Positions 8,262 through 19,140 of a stretch of DNA of 64,000 bases are shown one piece after another. Every line of letters begins with the position of its first letter. The first letter of the stretch is position 1. The DNA comes from Sabellastarte sp. h YS-2021 (Eukaryota; Annelida; Polychaeta; Sabellida; Sabellidae). The stretch spans positions 3,224,001 to 3,288,000 of the forward strand of contig OZ024928.1 in assembly GCA_964017235.1 (NCBI GenBank), given 5' to 3'. Below the pieces are notes generated by a model. The model searched no databases, was not told where the DNA came from, and was given only the letters and a program-made list of their open reading frames with translations. The position numbers and the translations under genes are program-made.

Positions 8262-11147
8262 CATGTATTCACGGCAGATTTGTACAAGGGGAGATATGGT
8301 GCAAAATACTTAGGCTGGCCGGTGGTGAGGTACTTATAGACCAAAACTAGGGATTTTGAAGATAATACGTTGTCTAACGGGTAGCCAATGGAGTGTCCTA
8401 AGGGTGGATGTAATGTGAGTGTACTTTGAAGCACCAGTGACAAACCGTGCAAGCGCATTTTGAACATATTGGAGCCTTGTAGCATTTCGGGATGACAAAC
8501 TGCGAAAAAGAGAGTTGCAATAATCCAAACGACTACTGACCAGAGCATTTGCAATCACAACTGATGTATCCACAGAAAGAAACCTCCTGATACGATGAAG
8601 GTCCCTGAGGCTGATAAAGCAGGATTTGATAACAGAATTTACGTGATTGGTGAAACAAAACTTTGCATCAAACAGAACACCCAGATTGCGTACAACATCT
8701 GCGGGAGAGAGGCAGTTACCCAGGATATTGACAGGTAGTGAGTCACTGAGCCATTTGTGTCTGTCTTTGGCACCGAAGACTATGAATTCTGTTTTATCAG
8801 GATTTAGCTTGAGTTTGTTTTCAGACATCCAGACCTGAATATCATTCAAACATGATTTAAGACGGTCAAAAGACTTGAGACTATCATCAGGGGATAAGTG
8901 AATGAACAACTGAGTGTCGTCCGCATAGAAGTGGTAACGGACTCCGGTATATTTTCTGATGACTTGACCAAGAGGTGTTGTGTAGAGGGAAAACAGAAGG
9001 GGACCTAAGACAGAACCTTGAGGGACTCCAAACTTCAATTTGAACAAATTCGAAAGACTAGAACCAATCTTGACTGACTGAAACAGATCCTGGAAATAGG
9101 ATCTAAACCATTTTAATGCCGATCCAGCAAAACCAAATCTAGACGACAGACAGGATAGGAGTGTGTCATGATCGATAGTATCAAATGCCGCAGACAGTTC
9201 GAGTAGCACTAGTGCTGTAGGCATGCCCTTGGACAGAGATAAGTGAATCTCATTTTTGATGCACAACAAGGCAGTTTCTGTCGAATGCCCCACCTTGTAG
9301 GCTGACTGGAAAGTATTACCAAGATCATGAGAATCCATATGAGATCTAATTTGGGCAGCCACAATTCGCTCAACCAATTTTGACAAGAAGCTAAGACCGG
9401 ACACTGGTCGGTAGCTCTTCAAATCCTCTTTTGAAAGGGTGGACTTTTTGAGGAGGGGAGTGACAATAGCCTGTTTGAAAGGATTAGGGAAAATGCCGTT
9501 TTTGAGGGACAAGTTAACTAGTTTAGTCAATGAAGGGAGAAGAATGTCAATACATTGTTTCACAATGTAAGTGGGGCATGGATCAAGGGAGCAAGTTTTA
9601 GAAGGGGATTCCTTGATAAACTTAAGGACTTCAATCTCAGTGACAGCTTGAAAGGAACAGAAAGTCGGCGGCTCCTTGTCTGGATGAAGAACCTGAGATC
9701 GGGTGTGTTTAAAGGTGTCTCGAATCTTTTTAATTTTATCAATGAAAAACGAACCAAATCTGTTTGCTAAAGATTTTTCATCATCAAAGGATGGGAGGAC
9801 AGTAGAATTTGACCGACTCAATGTTCTGTTTAGTGCATGCCATAACCTCTTGCTATCGCCGCAATTTTCACTGACTAGATCACGATAGAAACACCCCTTG
9901 TTTCTATTTAGGATGTGGTTACATCTGTTTATCTGCCGTCGAAGACGGGAACGATTTTCAGGGGATTTGTCTCTTCTCCAGGCACGCTCAAACTGCCTTC
10001 TCATGCACTTGGCAGTTCTATACTCATCAGTTATCCAGCTTGGGGCTGGTTTGATGAGCTGTTTAGTCTTCACTGGTGCATGAATATCTAGAAGGCCAGA
10101 CAAACCAGACATGTACTGTTCATGCAATAAATCTATGTCATCAGATGGTGAGCTAACAAACGGAATAGTCAGGAGGTCACTTCTGAATTTATCAATATTC
10201 AATTTATGGTACTGACGGAAGGTAACAACTTTCTGAATTGGTGTATCCAAAGATGGAAAGTCAACCACACAAGAGATAATTTTGTGATCACTAATGAAGC
10301 CTGAACCTTTCACATCAGAAATTGCAGAGAACTCAGATGGAGCCATCAACAAATCTAAGGTATGACCATGAAGGTGAGTTGGAAAATCAATGTATTGGGA
10401 CAGACAGCAAGAATCCATGACTGATTTAAATTCAGAGACTGTTGGAGACATAATGTCGACATGAAGATTAATATCACCACAAATGACAAAGGAGGGGGAT
10501 AAGGAAGACAAAAAACCCACATATGACAGAAAATCTTCAAAAAATTTTACTACAGATGAGGCAGGGGGCCGGTAAATGACCCCAAGAAACAAGCGACGCC
10601 CATCAAGAGTGAGACAGACAGTGTGATTTTCAAAGGAGGAGAACTCAGGGGAATGAATGGTTTTAAAATCAAGAGCAGATTTAATAAAAAAGCCAACACC
10701 GCCACCACGTTTGTTTTCTCTATTGGTGTGAACAAGGAAAAAATCTTCAGGCGTTAACTCATTTATAAATGAGGGTGTGTCTAGAGCTTTAATATGGGTC
10801 TCGGTGAGACCAAAAACATCAAAATTTCCAGTTTGGATTTCATCACAGAGAATTGGACCTTTATTCCTAATGGACCGGCAGTTAGCAAACCCAAACTTCA
10901 ATGGCCCAGGATTTAGAGCGACATCACCCGACAATAGAACCAGAGCAAGCTGCCTGAAAGACGCCTTTTCACAAAAAGTGACTCTATGTGTCCTGACATA
11001 AATGAACAAAATGGATTTGGTAGTGGGTCCATCATATTTACATCCATGCAGGCCGACATCGCACCTAGTCTGAATTCTGTTTTGACTCTTATGGTAATGT
11101 ACAAAGAGGCCAACAATACAAAGAAGGAGTGTAACAGTCCGCATCAT
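8262..11147 (-). pseudogene. CR1/L2-type LINE polyprotein, nearly intact (2A-like motif, APE, RT)
   Basis: A 937-residue frame starts at 11147. Residues 5-17 are hydrophobic, signal-like. Residues 73-82 form a 2A-like motif (SGDVALNPGP). The AP endonuclease follows: N89, E116 in LTETH, Y192 in IYRPP, D225/N227 in GDINLHVD, D265 and SDH 286-288. The reverse transcriptase has SYRPVSGLSFLSKLVERIV, AAFDTIDHDTL, GVPQGSVLGPLLFSLYT and FYADDTQLF. One extra C in a short C-run near 8350 shifts the frame: the stop is at 8334, while the next frame continues VLVYKYLTTGQPKYFAPYLP to about 8262. The last ~60 residues, the 3' UTR and tail are absent, so the copy is cut at its 3' end, unlike ordinary 5' truncation. 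The presumed role is target-primed reverse transcription of its own RNA. Confidence 0.9.
10902..10931 (-). other. 2A-like ribosome-skipping motif with Ala in place of Glu
   Basis: This encodes SGDVALNPGP, residues 73-82 of the LINE polyprotein, between a hydrophobic N-terminus and the endonuclease. The 2A consensus is D-V/I-E-x-N-P-G-P. Here the Glu position is Ala, while the NPGP end is intact. 2A-like sequences at this position are known from APE-type LINEs of marine invertebrates. Whether this variant is active is not known. Confidence 0.75.
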
Positions 11148-11402
11148 AAGGAATTACAAACCACAGACGAAATGGAAACATGCAAAAATTGACAGCAAAA
11201 ACATTAAGGACAAAAAAGTACAAACCACAACCAAAAATGACTGAGTAAATCCCGGTAAAGGACAGTAATGCCCGTAATATACACTAGCAGAATATTCAAA
11301 AAATATAAAACACAAACAAACAGCACCGAGTAACTCCCGGTAGTGGGCGATAATACCCACAATATGAACTAGGACAACTGTTTTACAGTTAAAAGCATTC
11401 AA
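11148..11402 (-). promoter_or_regulatory. Probable 5' UTR of the LINE with a repeated unit
   Basis: Two similar blocks about 83 bp apart both carry GAGTAA(A/C)TCCCGGTA followed by CCC(G/A)(T/C)AATAT (around 11243-11286 and 11327-11370). This tandem unit directly precedes the ORF start on the minus strand. Tandem 5' UTR monomers often act as internal promoters in LINEs; that role is inferred here. Confidence 0.45.
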
Positions 11403-11679
11403 AACAATATAAAAAGGATAAATAACTAAAGGTATATCATGGAAAGCAGTAATGATAAGAAAAAGTACGACTAAAAGCCCAGATTATTTGGTATTTTCCA
11501 ACAATTGTAAATGTTGTTAAAATTACGCGTCCGTTACGGTCCTACCGAACACCGAACAAGTATATCTAAAGGTCCAAATAATGTTAGTAAACAAAATAAT
11601 GTTTAAGAGAGAAAATGTAAACTAGACCTACACATCAGAGAACCAATGCAAATTTGTATCCACATGAAACTCACGAAAG
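11403..11679. other. Non-coding stretch
   Basis: AT-rich sequence with no supported gene or repeat beyond the LINE 5' region. Confidence 0.35.
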
Positions 11680-12010
11680 CCAGTGAACCATCGTTTGAAG
11701 TTGAAGGAGGGGACCAAGGTCAAATGTGTCCACATCAGAAGATTCCCATCCCATGATTTTCCCATGATGGGTTGGTTTCACATTGCTTACCTCTAGGCCC
11801 AATGATAAGCAAGTTATAAGCACTTTTAAGTGTGACTGTCCTCGTTTGACCTTGAAGGAGGGGCCCAAGGTCAAATCTGAGCACAGCAGAAAATTCCCAG
11901 ACCATGATTTCCTATTACTTAAATTCACATTGCAAACCTCTACGACCAATTACAAGCCAGTTAGAAGCATATATTATCAAACATCTTTTAATCATTTTCT
12001 ATATTGAGAA
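11680..12010. repeat. Two units of a ~156-bp repeat (GAAGGAGGGG type)
   Basis: GAAGGAGGGGACCAAGGTCA near 11703 and GAAGGAGGGGCCCAAGGTCA near 11859 start two related units. Each contains ATTCCCA..CCATGATTT and TTCACATTGC(T/A)(T/A)ACCTCTA. The same unit recurs near 13660-13800 and 15480-15610. Confidence 0.65.
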
Positions 12011-12299
12011 ACACTTCCTAGTTTGGGAAAATACAGGATATTTTGACCAATTTTAGACATTTGCATTGATACCCAATATTCTAAATAGTGAGGATTGATT
12101 ATTGAATTTTTATTCCCAATAATGTTGTGTCTACTAGTTATTGTATAGTATGAGTACAACAATATTCACTAATATTTAACCAAAAATTGTCACATTTTTC
12201 TATTTCAAAATAGCGCCTGTCCTTGACCTAAGGAATACTGTAATTTGACTGGTTGCTGCCATTGTGGTAAACAACTCATAAACAGGATATTTGCCAATT

Positions 12300-12780
12300 T
12301 CCAGGGTTTTGATTGACACCGTGGAATGGTCTATGACCCATGCAAGAATCAACTTTCTACACCTTTCTACAACTTCATCTTTTTAGAGTTCTGAGATATG
12401 GTCAAGACAAGATTTTTGGCCCAGACAAGGTCAAGGTCACTACAACAAGGTTAAATGAAGATCCTTGCTCACCTACACCTAACCAATGCTACAAACAAGT
12501 ATTAATTTCTTACACCCTATGGTTTCCGAGATACAGCCCGATAAAGATTTTTATGTTCCAGGTCACTACGGTGAAGGTCAAATCAAGGTAATACCATGAC
12601 ACTGCAAACTGCAACTAATCTCCATACCAAATATCAACCTTTTACACCTTGCATATTCCGAGATATAGTATGGACAAGATATTGTAGGTCAAAGTCAGAT
12701 CAATTGTCTTGCATTGCATTGTCATTTACAGGCCTTATCTCATCTTGTCCATTGATAGAACAACACAAAGTTGTAAATAA
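12300..12780. repeat. Diverged units of the TCAAGGTCA satellite
   Basis: Three degenerate units carry AAGAATCAACTTTCTACACC or AAATATCAACCTTTTACACC, then CGAGATA(C/T)AG and AAGGTCAAATCAAGGT-type motifs. They are related to the ordered array at 20460-21850. Confidence 0.65.
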
Positions 12781-12832
12781 TTAACACTACACAGACATCA
12801 CAAATGTCATCATGCAAATCCACCTTGAGCTA

Positions 12833-13425
12833 CTAGAATTGATAAATCAAAGTTAAAAATAGCATCAGAGATACCCGTACCCCACAGCTCGGGGAAATAT
12901 TTTTCAAAACCATGTACTATAGAAGTAGTGAAATAGTACATAAGATTGGGATACTTTCAGAGCAGTGTCAGTTGTATAAAGGTCCAAATAATGTTTAAGT
13001 ACAGACAATAATGTCAGAGTAAGAAAATGTATTTAAAGATGAAGTATTAAAACAAGGCAGTACAATAGCAAGATGACAGCATTAATCAGTAAACTAAAAA
13101 TTATGACACTGTAAAAGTTATTAACTTAGAATAGATGTCAATGAACATAGCACAATTATGTAAAAGTACACATTATAATCAGTTGCAGCAATCCATATGT
13201 CTTTGTAATAAGAGAAATATGTCTCAAATATGGCAGGTGAACACACTTTGGCAAAGCCAAAGCTAAAGGTCACACCATGGCATTGTACACCTACACCCCC
13301 TAACAAATGTTCCTACCTAGTATCCACTTCCTACACCTTACAGTTTCTGATATACAGCCCGGACAAACTTTTTCCTGCTGCCCACCTGGCCGCCCGCCTG
13401 TGCATCCAGACACCATGGGTGAAAA
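12833..13425 (-). mobile_element. Helitron-like element, type H, copy 1 (partial)
   Basis: The CTAG end starts at 12833, preceded by A. It is followed by a short hairpin (TTGATAAATCAA) and, after a spacer, by the subterminal repeat GTACCCCACAGC. The body to about 13230 is collinear with the elements starting near 18884 and 24255, and it is followed by one to two TCAAGGTCA-satellite units. The opposite hairpin end is not found, so the copy is truncated. It supplies an uninterrupted reference for the insertions at 19141 and 24532. Confidence 0.6.
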
Positions 13426-13567
13426 CAATACTAAACAATACTAAACCTCCAGTGAAAAATGAAAATTTTGAAAAATTAAATTTAGTTTTTAAGTACAAGA
13501 AACAGTACTTCATAGCAATAACTACTTGTGGGAAGCATCCGACTCATTGGCCATTGCAGACATATAA

Positions 13568-13640
13568 CAAGGCCACTGCCGCAGCGGTTATCTCCCACCT
13601 TAGGATCAGTAATATCGGATAACTAAGGGAGATACAAGGC
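13568..13640 (-). mobile_element. Terminal fragment of Helitron-like type E
   Basis: CAAGGCCACTGCCGCAGCGG followed by TTATCTCCC matches, in reverse complement, the right end of the element at 36695-39047. It keeps a hairpin (CCACTG-CCG-CAGCGG, one mismatch) and a CAAG terminus (CTTG on the minus strand) next to A. Only the end is present. Confidence 0.5.
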
Positions 13641-13860
13641 CTTTGTAGTAAGATGACCCCACTTGACACTGAAGAAGGGGTCAAAGGTCAAAGCCAGCAA
13701 TTGGAAAAGATTCCCAGGCCATGACTTCCTATAAGTTGTTTTCACATTCCAAACCCCTAGTAGCAATGATAAGGGAGATATAAGGTCTTTTTAATAGGAT
13801 AATCCCATTTGACATTAAACGTGATATGGCGGCCATTTTGTTTTTGAAACTAGGCCAAAA
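13641..13860. repeat. Unit of the ~156-bp GAAGGAGGGG-type repeat
   Basis: This contains GAAGAAGGGGTCAAAGGTCA, AGATTCCCAGGCCATGACTT, TTTTCACATTCCAAACCCCT and AGGGAGATATAAGG, shared with 15480-15640. It ends in GGCGGCCATTTTGTTTTTGA, also shared with 15650, and is interrupted at 13860 by a Helitron-like element. Confidence 0.6.
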
Positions 13861-15224
13861 CTAGAGGAATGCTTTTGCTAACAAAAGCGAAGCGTCCCTT
13901 AAAGTTTACAATGCTTTGTGGTTTTAATAAGCATGCTGTAAAGCTAAGAATGCACAAAGCTGCACCGTATGCTTTCCAATACCTCTTAATACATTCTGAA
14001 GCTATAAAAGCAACAATAAAGGAGATATAAGGCAAAAACTCCAAAGCAGCTATTTATGACCCCAGTTTGGCCCATAAGGGAGGGTCAGGGGGTAAAACTG
14101 ACCGGCTATTTAGACTCTCCACATATGCTTTCCCAATACCTCTTAATACATTCTGAAGGTCTAAAAGCAACAATAAAGGAGATATAAGGCAAAACTCCAA
14201 AGCAACTATTTTATGACCCCAGTTTGACCCATAAAGGGGGGTCGAGGGATAAAACTGACCAACTATTTAGATTCTCCACATATGCTTTCCCAATACCTCT
14301 TAATACATTCTGAAGGTATAAAAGCAACAATAAAGGAGATAAAGGCAAAAACTCAAAATCGGCTATTTTATTACCCCAGTTTGACACATAAGGGGGGGCC
14401 GGGGGTAAAACTGACCGGCTATTTAGACTCTCCATATGTGCTTTTCCAATACCTCTTAATATATTCTGAAGCTATAAAAGCAACAATAAAGGAGATAAAG
14501 GCAAAAACTCAAAATCGGCTATTTTATGACCCCAGTTTGACCCATAAGGGGGGGTCGGGGGCTAAAACTGACCGGCTATTTAGACTCTCCATATAAGCTT
14601 TCCCAATACCTCTTAATACATTCTGAAGCTATAAAAGCAACAATAAAGGAGATATAAGGCAAAAACTCAAAATCAGCTATTTTATGACCCCAGTTTGACC
14701 CATAAGGGGGGGCCGTGGGGTAAAACTGACCGGCTATTTAGACTCTCCACATACGGTTTCCTATTACCTCCCAATACATTTTATAGCTCTAAATGCAATA
14801 CTTAAGAAGATAATAGGGGGGTTGGCCTAAATTTAAGGCTTTCAGATTGGAAGGTGTCAGAAAATCACTCATAAATGAGACATTTTTCAAGGGATTGCTC
14901 CCAAAATCTAATCAGCTCGCGTTTTCGATAGTATGAACAGGTGTGTCAAATTATAAGGCTCTGTAGCAAGTAGTTTTTCCTGAACTGTGATGATGGGGGG
15001 GGGGTGTACTTCAAAAAATAGTTTTTGATCATGTGACCTTCATAAAGGTCAAAGGTCAAATTTAAGCATGCAGAAAAATTTTCCCACGCCTAAGGTATAT
15101 AACTGCCAAATATGGTTTGAAACTTTGTAATAATAAGGGAGATATTCAAGGGAGACCATAATGCGGCGGCGGCGGCAAGGAAACTGAGGCGAAAACACAT
15201 AAGCGCCCTTTGAGGGACGCTTAA
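13861..15224 (-). mobile_element. Helitron-like element A, complete, satellite-cored
   Basis: The left end is CTAGAGGAAT, followed by a perfect hairpin (GCTTTTG-CTAA-CAAAAGC) and the subterminal repeat AAGCGTCCC. The right end is a hairpin AAGCGCCCTTTGAGGGACGCTTAA whose arm GGGACGCTT is the inverted copy of that subterminal repeat. Read on the minus strand the element starts TTAAGCG and ends hairpin-ATTCCTCTAG, flanked by A and T. The core is five ~157-bp tandem units. No protein is encoded. The related locus at 15655-15735 shows the empty site. This is non-autonomous; mobilisation by Helitron Rep/helicase is inferred. Confidence 0.8.
13960..14790. repeat. Tandem array, ~157-bp unit, five copies
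   Basis: The motif ATAAAAGCAACAATAAAGGA recurs near 14003, 14162, 14317, 14473 and 14630. Units share CCAATACCTCTTAATACATT, CTATTTTATGACCCCAGTTT and AAACTGACCGGCTATTTAGA. The array forms the core of Helitron-like element A. Confidence 0.9.
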
Positions 15225-15740
15225 TTACTATCAGGCTAACTCTCCTAACCATATATTTTTGTGCAAATTTGATGAACCTAGCTGCAATATTTCAAGTTTA
15301 AAGCATCTTAATGATTTTCAAGCAATTGGCAATGGCAGCCATTTTGTTTTTCAAAATGAGGTTAAAATTGTTCATAGGCAAAACATTTGCATACCAGGAC
15401 TTACCATGGGCTGTTTTATATTCTGAAGCCCTAGCACCAATAATATGGGAAATATAAGGATGTTTTAGTGTGATGACCACATTTAACCTTGAAGCAGGGG
15501 GGTCAAAGGTCAAATTCAACACCTGGGAAAGATTCCCAGGACTTGACTTCCTACAAATTGTTTTCACATCCCGAACCCCTAGGAGCAATGGTAATGGAGA
15601 TATAAGGCCTTTTTAATAGGATAACCCCATTTGACATTAAACATGTGATTTGGTGGCCATTTTGTTTTGCAACCTAGTGAAAAATTACTATCAGACTAGC
15701 TTTCCTAACCATATATATTTTGTGCAAATTTGATCAAGCT
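15225..15740. repeat. Host repeat of element A, plus its paralogous empty site
   Basis: TTACTATCAGGCTAACTCTC at 15225 continues the sequence interrupted at 13860. A second copy of the same repeat runs to about 15640 and then reads GGTGGCCATTTTGTTTTGCA, CCTAGTGAAAAA and TTACTATCAGACTAGCTTTC without the insert. This is the empty version of the site used by element A. Confidence 0.75.
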
Positions 15741-16400
15741 AGAAATATTAGACATTAGAGTTGCCACCAAGTGACATTAATGAAATTAATTTTAACACTG
15801 AGAATTTTCTATAAAGTGGGCATTTTCTGGGAGTCTACTATAGCCAACTACTATTTCTAAATGAAAACCATTATGTAGTTCTGAAATATTTGCAAAGCAG
15901 CAACTTTTAAGTTGCTATAGTGATGCTATATTTGAGACTTTTAGGCCACCAAAAATTTTGGACATATTTCTGGATCTTAAGTACAACCATACACCAAATA
16001 TGAATGAAATCTACTGTGCTGTTTTAAAATGTAAGCCATCAGAATGATAACCTTAAAGTCAATATAATAAAGTTATGTTTGTGACTTTTGGGTCACCATA
16101 ACATGGTTATCTTCCTGGTACTACATACAGTTAAACACCATATATAAATGAAACCCATCATGTAGTATTTGAATATTAGCCATCACAACAGTTATCTTAA
16201 AGTCACTACTATAATAACTTTGTAGTATTTAGGGTGATTATACAATGAACATCTTCCTGAGGCAAAGTCCACTCATATACTAATTATAAATGACATCAAT
16301 TGTGTTGTTTTAGAGTAATTCTCCAAATAAAAAAAAATGTCACCAAGACATATATCGACACCAGCCCTAAACTACACTGTCTGATTAAAACTGACTGAAA
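15741..16400. other. Intergenic sequence with weak repeated phrases
   Basis: Loose repeats of (A/T)TAAA(T)GAAA(C/T)CCAT(T/C)ATGTAGT and TTAAAGTCA(A/C)TA(T/C)(A/T)AT occur about every 110-130 bp. They are too diverged to delimit. No gene is seen. The stretch lies 3' of the minus-strand gene at 16412. Confidence 0.4.
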
Positions 16401-16411
16401 GAATTAGCAAT

Positions 16412-16741
16412 TCATGGTTGACCACTAGTGGCTCTCACTTCCTGGTTAAATCGGTCCACAAATTCTGGATCTCGTAGCTCTAGCTGACGCATCAGTTCAT
16501 TCCTCTCACTGTCTGTCCATTCCAAAAACCACTGGGAGAAGAGTTTTAACTGGCATTTGAATATGGATGGAGGCTTATCCTGTACATTCAGAGTATTCAT
16601 GGCATCAAAAAGTGTGCTCACCTTCTGAGGCACGGCTTTTTCAACCAAGTCTTTGAGGAAGTCTGATTTCTGCATCTGACTCCAGCTATCAAACCAATGC
16701 AAACAGCACTGTAATTCCTTCTCAGTGTTACTTATAGACAT
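16412..16741 (-). CDS. C14orf119-like protein (DUF4508 family)
   Basis: A complete 109-residue ORF starts at ATG 16741 and stops at 16412. It matches the known architecture of the C14orf119 family, a small conserved animal protein of unknown function. Visible shared features are CCLHWFDSWS (12-21), FLKDLVEKAVPQK (28-40), PPSIFKCQLKLFSQWFLEW (57-75), SERNELMRQLE (78-88) and DPEFVDRFNQEVRATSG (91-107). It lacks the variable N-terminal extension of the human protein. No signal peptide or membrane segment is seen. A possible splice acceptor (GACATTCAG) lies 8 nt upstream of the ATG, so a non-coding 5' exon is plausible. The coding region is uninterrupted. It is surrounded by repeats but shows no damage. 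Confidence 0.85.
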   Translation of the reverse strand: MSISNTEKELQCCLHWFDSWSQMQKSDFLKDLVEKAVPQKVSTLFDAMNTLNVQDKPPSIFKCQLKLFSQWFLEWTDSERNELMRQLELRDPEFVDRFNQEVRATSGQP

Positions 16742-16752
16742 GATATGTTCTG

Positions 16753-17480
16753 AATGTCCAGAAAAACATTAAACATAATCCCTGAAGCTGCAGTGACACC
16801 AATACAGTTGAAGTATGCTGTTTTAATAGTAGGAGCTTGTCTATTACTTAAAAACTTTTAATTACTGCGTGACTGACAGTTCCGTATCCGCATTTATAAC
16901 AGACACCATGGACTATATTGAATATGTAACAATGCATCATGATATAGTCCCTGATAAAGCGGACAGAAGGGTTTAAATGCTGTTTTTCGTCTGCTGCTCA
17001 ATATCTCTATAAAGTCATCAGGATGGGTTTCTCTCTATTGTTGCTAAACAAAATCAGAATCTGCAGACTCCTGACAATATGCCATAAAGCGTACTAGCAC
17101 TCTCCCACATAGATTAGACATAAATGTTCAAAAGTATCTATTTATCCAGTAGTAAATCGTCGCTGAGTGAAGTGTGATTTAAGTGGTATGAACAGTCTTT
17201 GCACAGTCAATAGAATATGGACACATGCATCATAATAAAATACCTGAAGATTTGAAAATGGAAGTATCTAAAGGTAGCAACTAGTCTGTCAGGGATTCAG
17301 GACTAATGTTTGCAAAAGTTCACAAACTATGCAAAAGGGCAATGAATCTTCCACAAGATAGACCCTGAATCAGTAGGACTTTGAGTGAAGAGGTCTTTCT
17401 TTTGTATAAGTCTATCATCTTAGGACTCTGTATTCAGCACATGATGCTTCCGAGAAGAATTCCAAAGAAAACACTCCTGC
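16753..17480. other. Upstream region of the C14orf119-like gene
   Basis: Unique-looking AT-rich sequence. Any promoter or 5' exon of the minus-strand gene should lie here, but I cannot place one. No other gene is supported. Confidence 0.35.
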
Positions 17481-17489
17481 AAAGAAAAC

Positions 17490-18330
17490 ACAACACTATG
17501 TTATAGCTGACCAAAAATTAGGTGAATAACATATTTAAACAAAATGCTCCAAATGCAATACTTTTCAAGTTACAACTGATTTACTCAACAGTGATAACCT
17601 CAAAGTAGCTATTACTCAGCTATCCAATGAGCTACAGGTCTTCTACAGGTTTTTCTATGTTATAGCTGACCCAAGTAGGTGAACAACATATTCAAACAAA
17701 ATACTGTAATTGCAATAGTTTTCAAGTTACAACTGATTTACTCAACAGTGAGAACATGATAATCGCTGTTGCTCAGCTATGCCATGAGCTACAGGTCTGC
17801 AATTTCACTATCTTATAGCTGACCTAAAAGGAGGTGAACAACATATTGAAACAAAATACTGTAAATGCAATAGTTTTCGAGTTGCAACTGATTTACTCAA
17901 CAGTGAGAACCTGAAAATAGCTGTTGCTCAGCTATGTAATGAGCTACAGGTCTGCAATTTCACTATGTTATAGCTGACCAAAAATTAGGTGAATAACATA
18001 TTTAAACAAACTATTCTAAATGCAATAGTTTTCAAGTTACAACTGATTTACTCAATAGTGATAACCTCAAAGTAGCTATTACTCAGCTATGCAATGAGCT
18101 ATAGGTCTGGCATTTTACTATTTTGTTGCGGACCCAAAATTTACTGAATAACATATCTACACAAAATTCTGTATATGCAATTGTTTTCAAGTAATAGGTG
18201 ATTTTACTCATTACGGGAGGTACTGAAAAGTCAGAAAATAGCTATAACTCACTTAGCTATTGGGATAGACACTCAATTTACTCACCATGACTGACAAGTC
18301 AGCTGACATAAAAACCTCAATCTTTAACTT
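17490..18330. repeat. Tandem array B, ~156-bp unit, five copies
   Basis: GATTTACTCA-type motifs recur at about 17579, 17736, 17890, 18046 and 18201. Units share TATAGCTGACC, TTCAAGTTACAACTGATTTA and TAGCTATTACTCAGCTAT. It is the reverse-complement orientation of the array at 37240-38690 (GAGTAATAGCTACTTTGA, TTGAGTAAATCACTTATAAC). No element ends were found beside it. Confidence 0.85.
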
Positions 18331-18393
18331 GCAACTTCTCAGCTATTTCTGTATGAATTTTTGAATTCATATGAACACAAGAATTGTTTAAAC

Positions 18394-18832
18394 TAGGGAT
18401 GGGTTGGCAGGCCCGGTATCTCAGTATCAAGAGCATTTTAATGAAATACCATGATGGGATTTTAAAACCAACACTTCGCTAGCCAACACATACAATGGAA
18501 GGAAGAGTTAAAATATTGGAAACATACCCCAAATCTGAAGAAATAATAAGCTTTTATCCCATATTTTTGTCCATTTGCAGACTTTTATAAGCGATACTTG
18601 AGCAGAACTGCCATGTTTTGGTTACGACATTTTACAACCTCAATTTCGCTTGTCAACTCATATAAATGAAGGAAAACTTAAAATATTGCACAGAAACCAG
18701 AAATATGAAGATATTATACGTTTTTAATCGTATATTTTGTTTGGGTGTACTAAAACGCGGAGTCCTGAATTCGGAATGGTTTTGCATTGGCGACCTCCCA
18801 ATGTACATATTTTTCATACCGACCCATCCCTA
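18394..18832. mobile_element. hAT-like MITE with internal duplication
   Basis: The left end is TAGGGATGGGTTGGCAGG. The reverse complement of the right end is TAGGGATGGGTCGGTATG, giving about 16 bp of terminal inverted repeat. The inside holds two related ~180-bp halves, each with CTTCGCTAGCCAACACAT or TTTCGCTTGTCAACTCAT, then GAAGGAA and TTAAAATATTG. No transposase is present. A clear 8-bp target duplication is not seen, so the superfamily is tentative. Confidence 0.5.
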
Positions 18833-19140
18833 CATGTATAACATATTTGTAGGTTACATAGGTTGCATAGCACGAAGGTGCCAATCTATAAAAAACAATA
18901 GCATCAGAGATGCCCGTACCCAACAGCCTGGGGAAATAGTTTTCAACACCATGAGATATAGAAGTAGTGAAACAGTACAAAGATCGAGATACTTTCAGAG
19001 TAGTGTCAGTTATATAAATCTCCAAATAATGTTTAAGTAGAGAAAATAACATAAAAGAGAAAGAAAATATATGTAAAGATGAGGTATTAAAACAAGACAA
19101 TCCAATAGCAAGATGACAGCATTAACCAGTAAACTTAAAA

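Noticed and set aside
9555..11192. Several plus-strand ORFs opposite the LINE
   Set aside because: They are shadows of the intact minus-strand LINE frame.
14211..14596. ORFs with repeated ATIKEIKAKTQNRLFY peptide
   Set aside because: Frames through the ~157-bp array of element A; no other evidence of coding.
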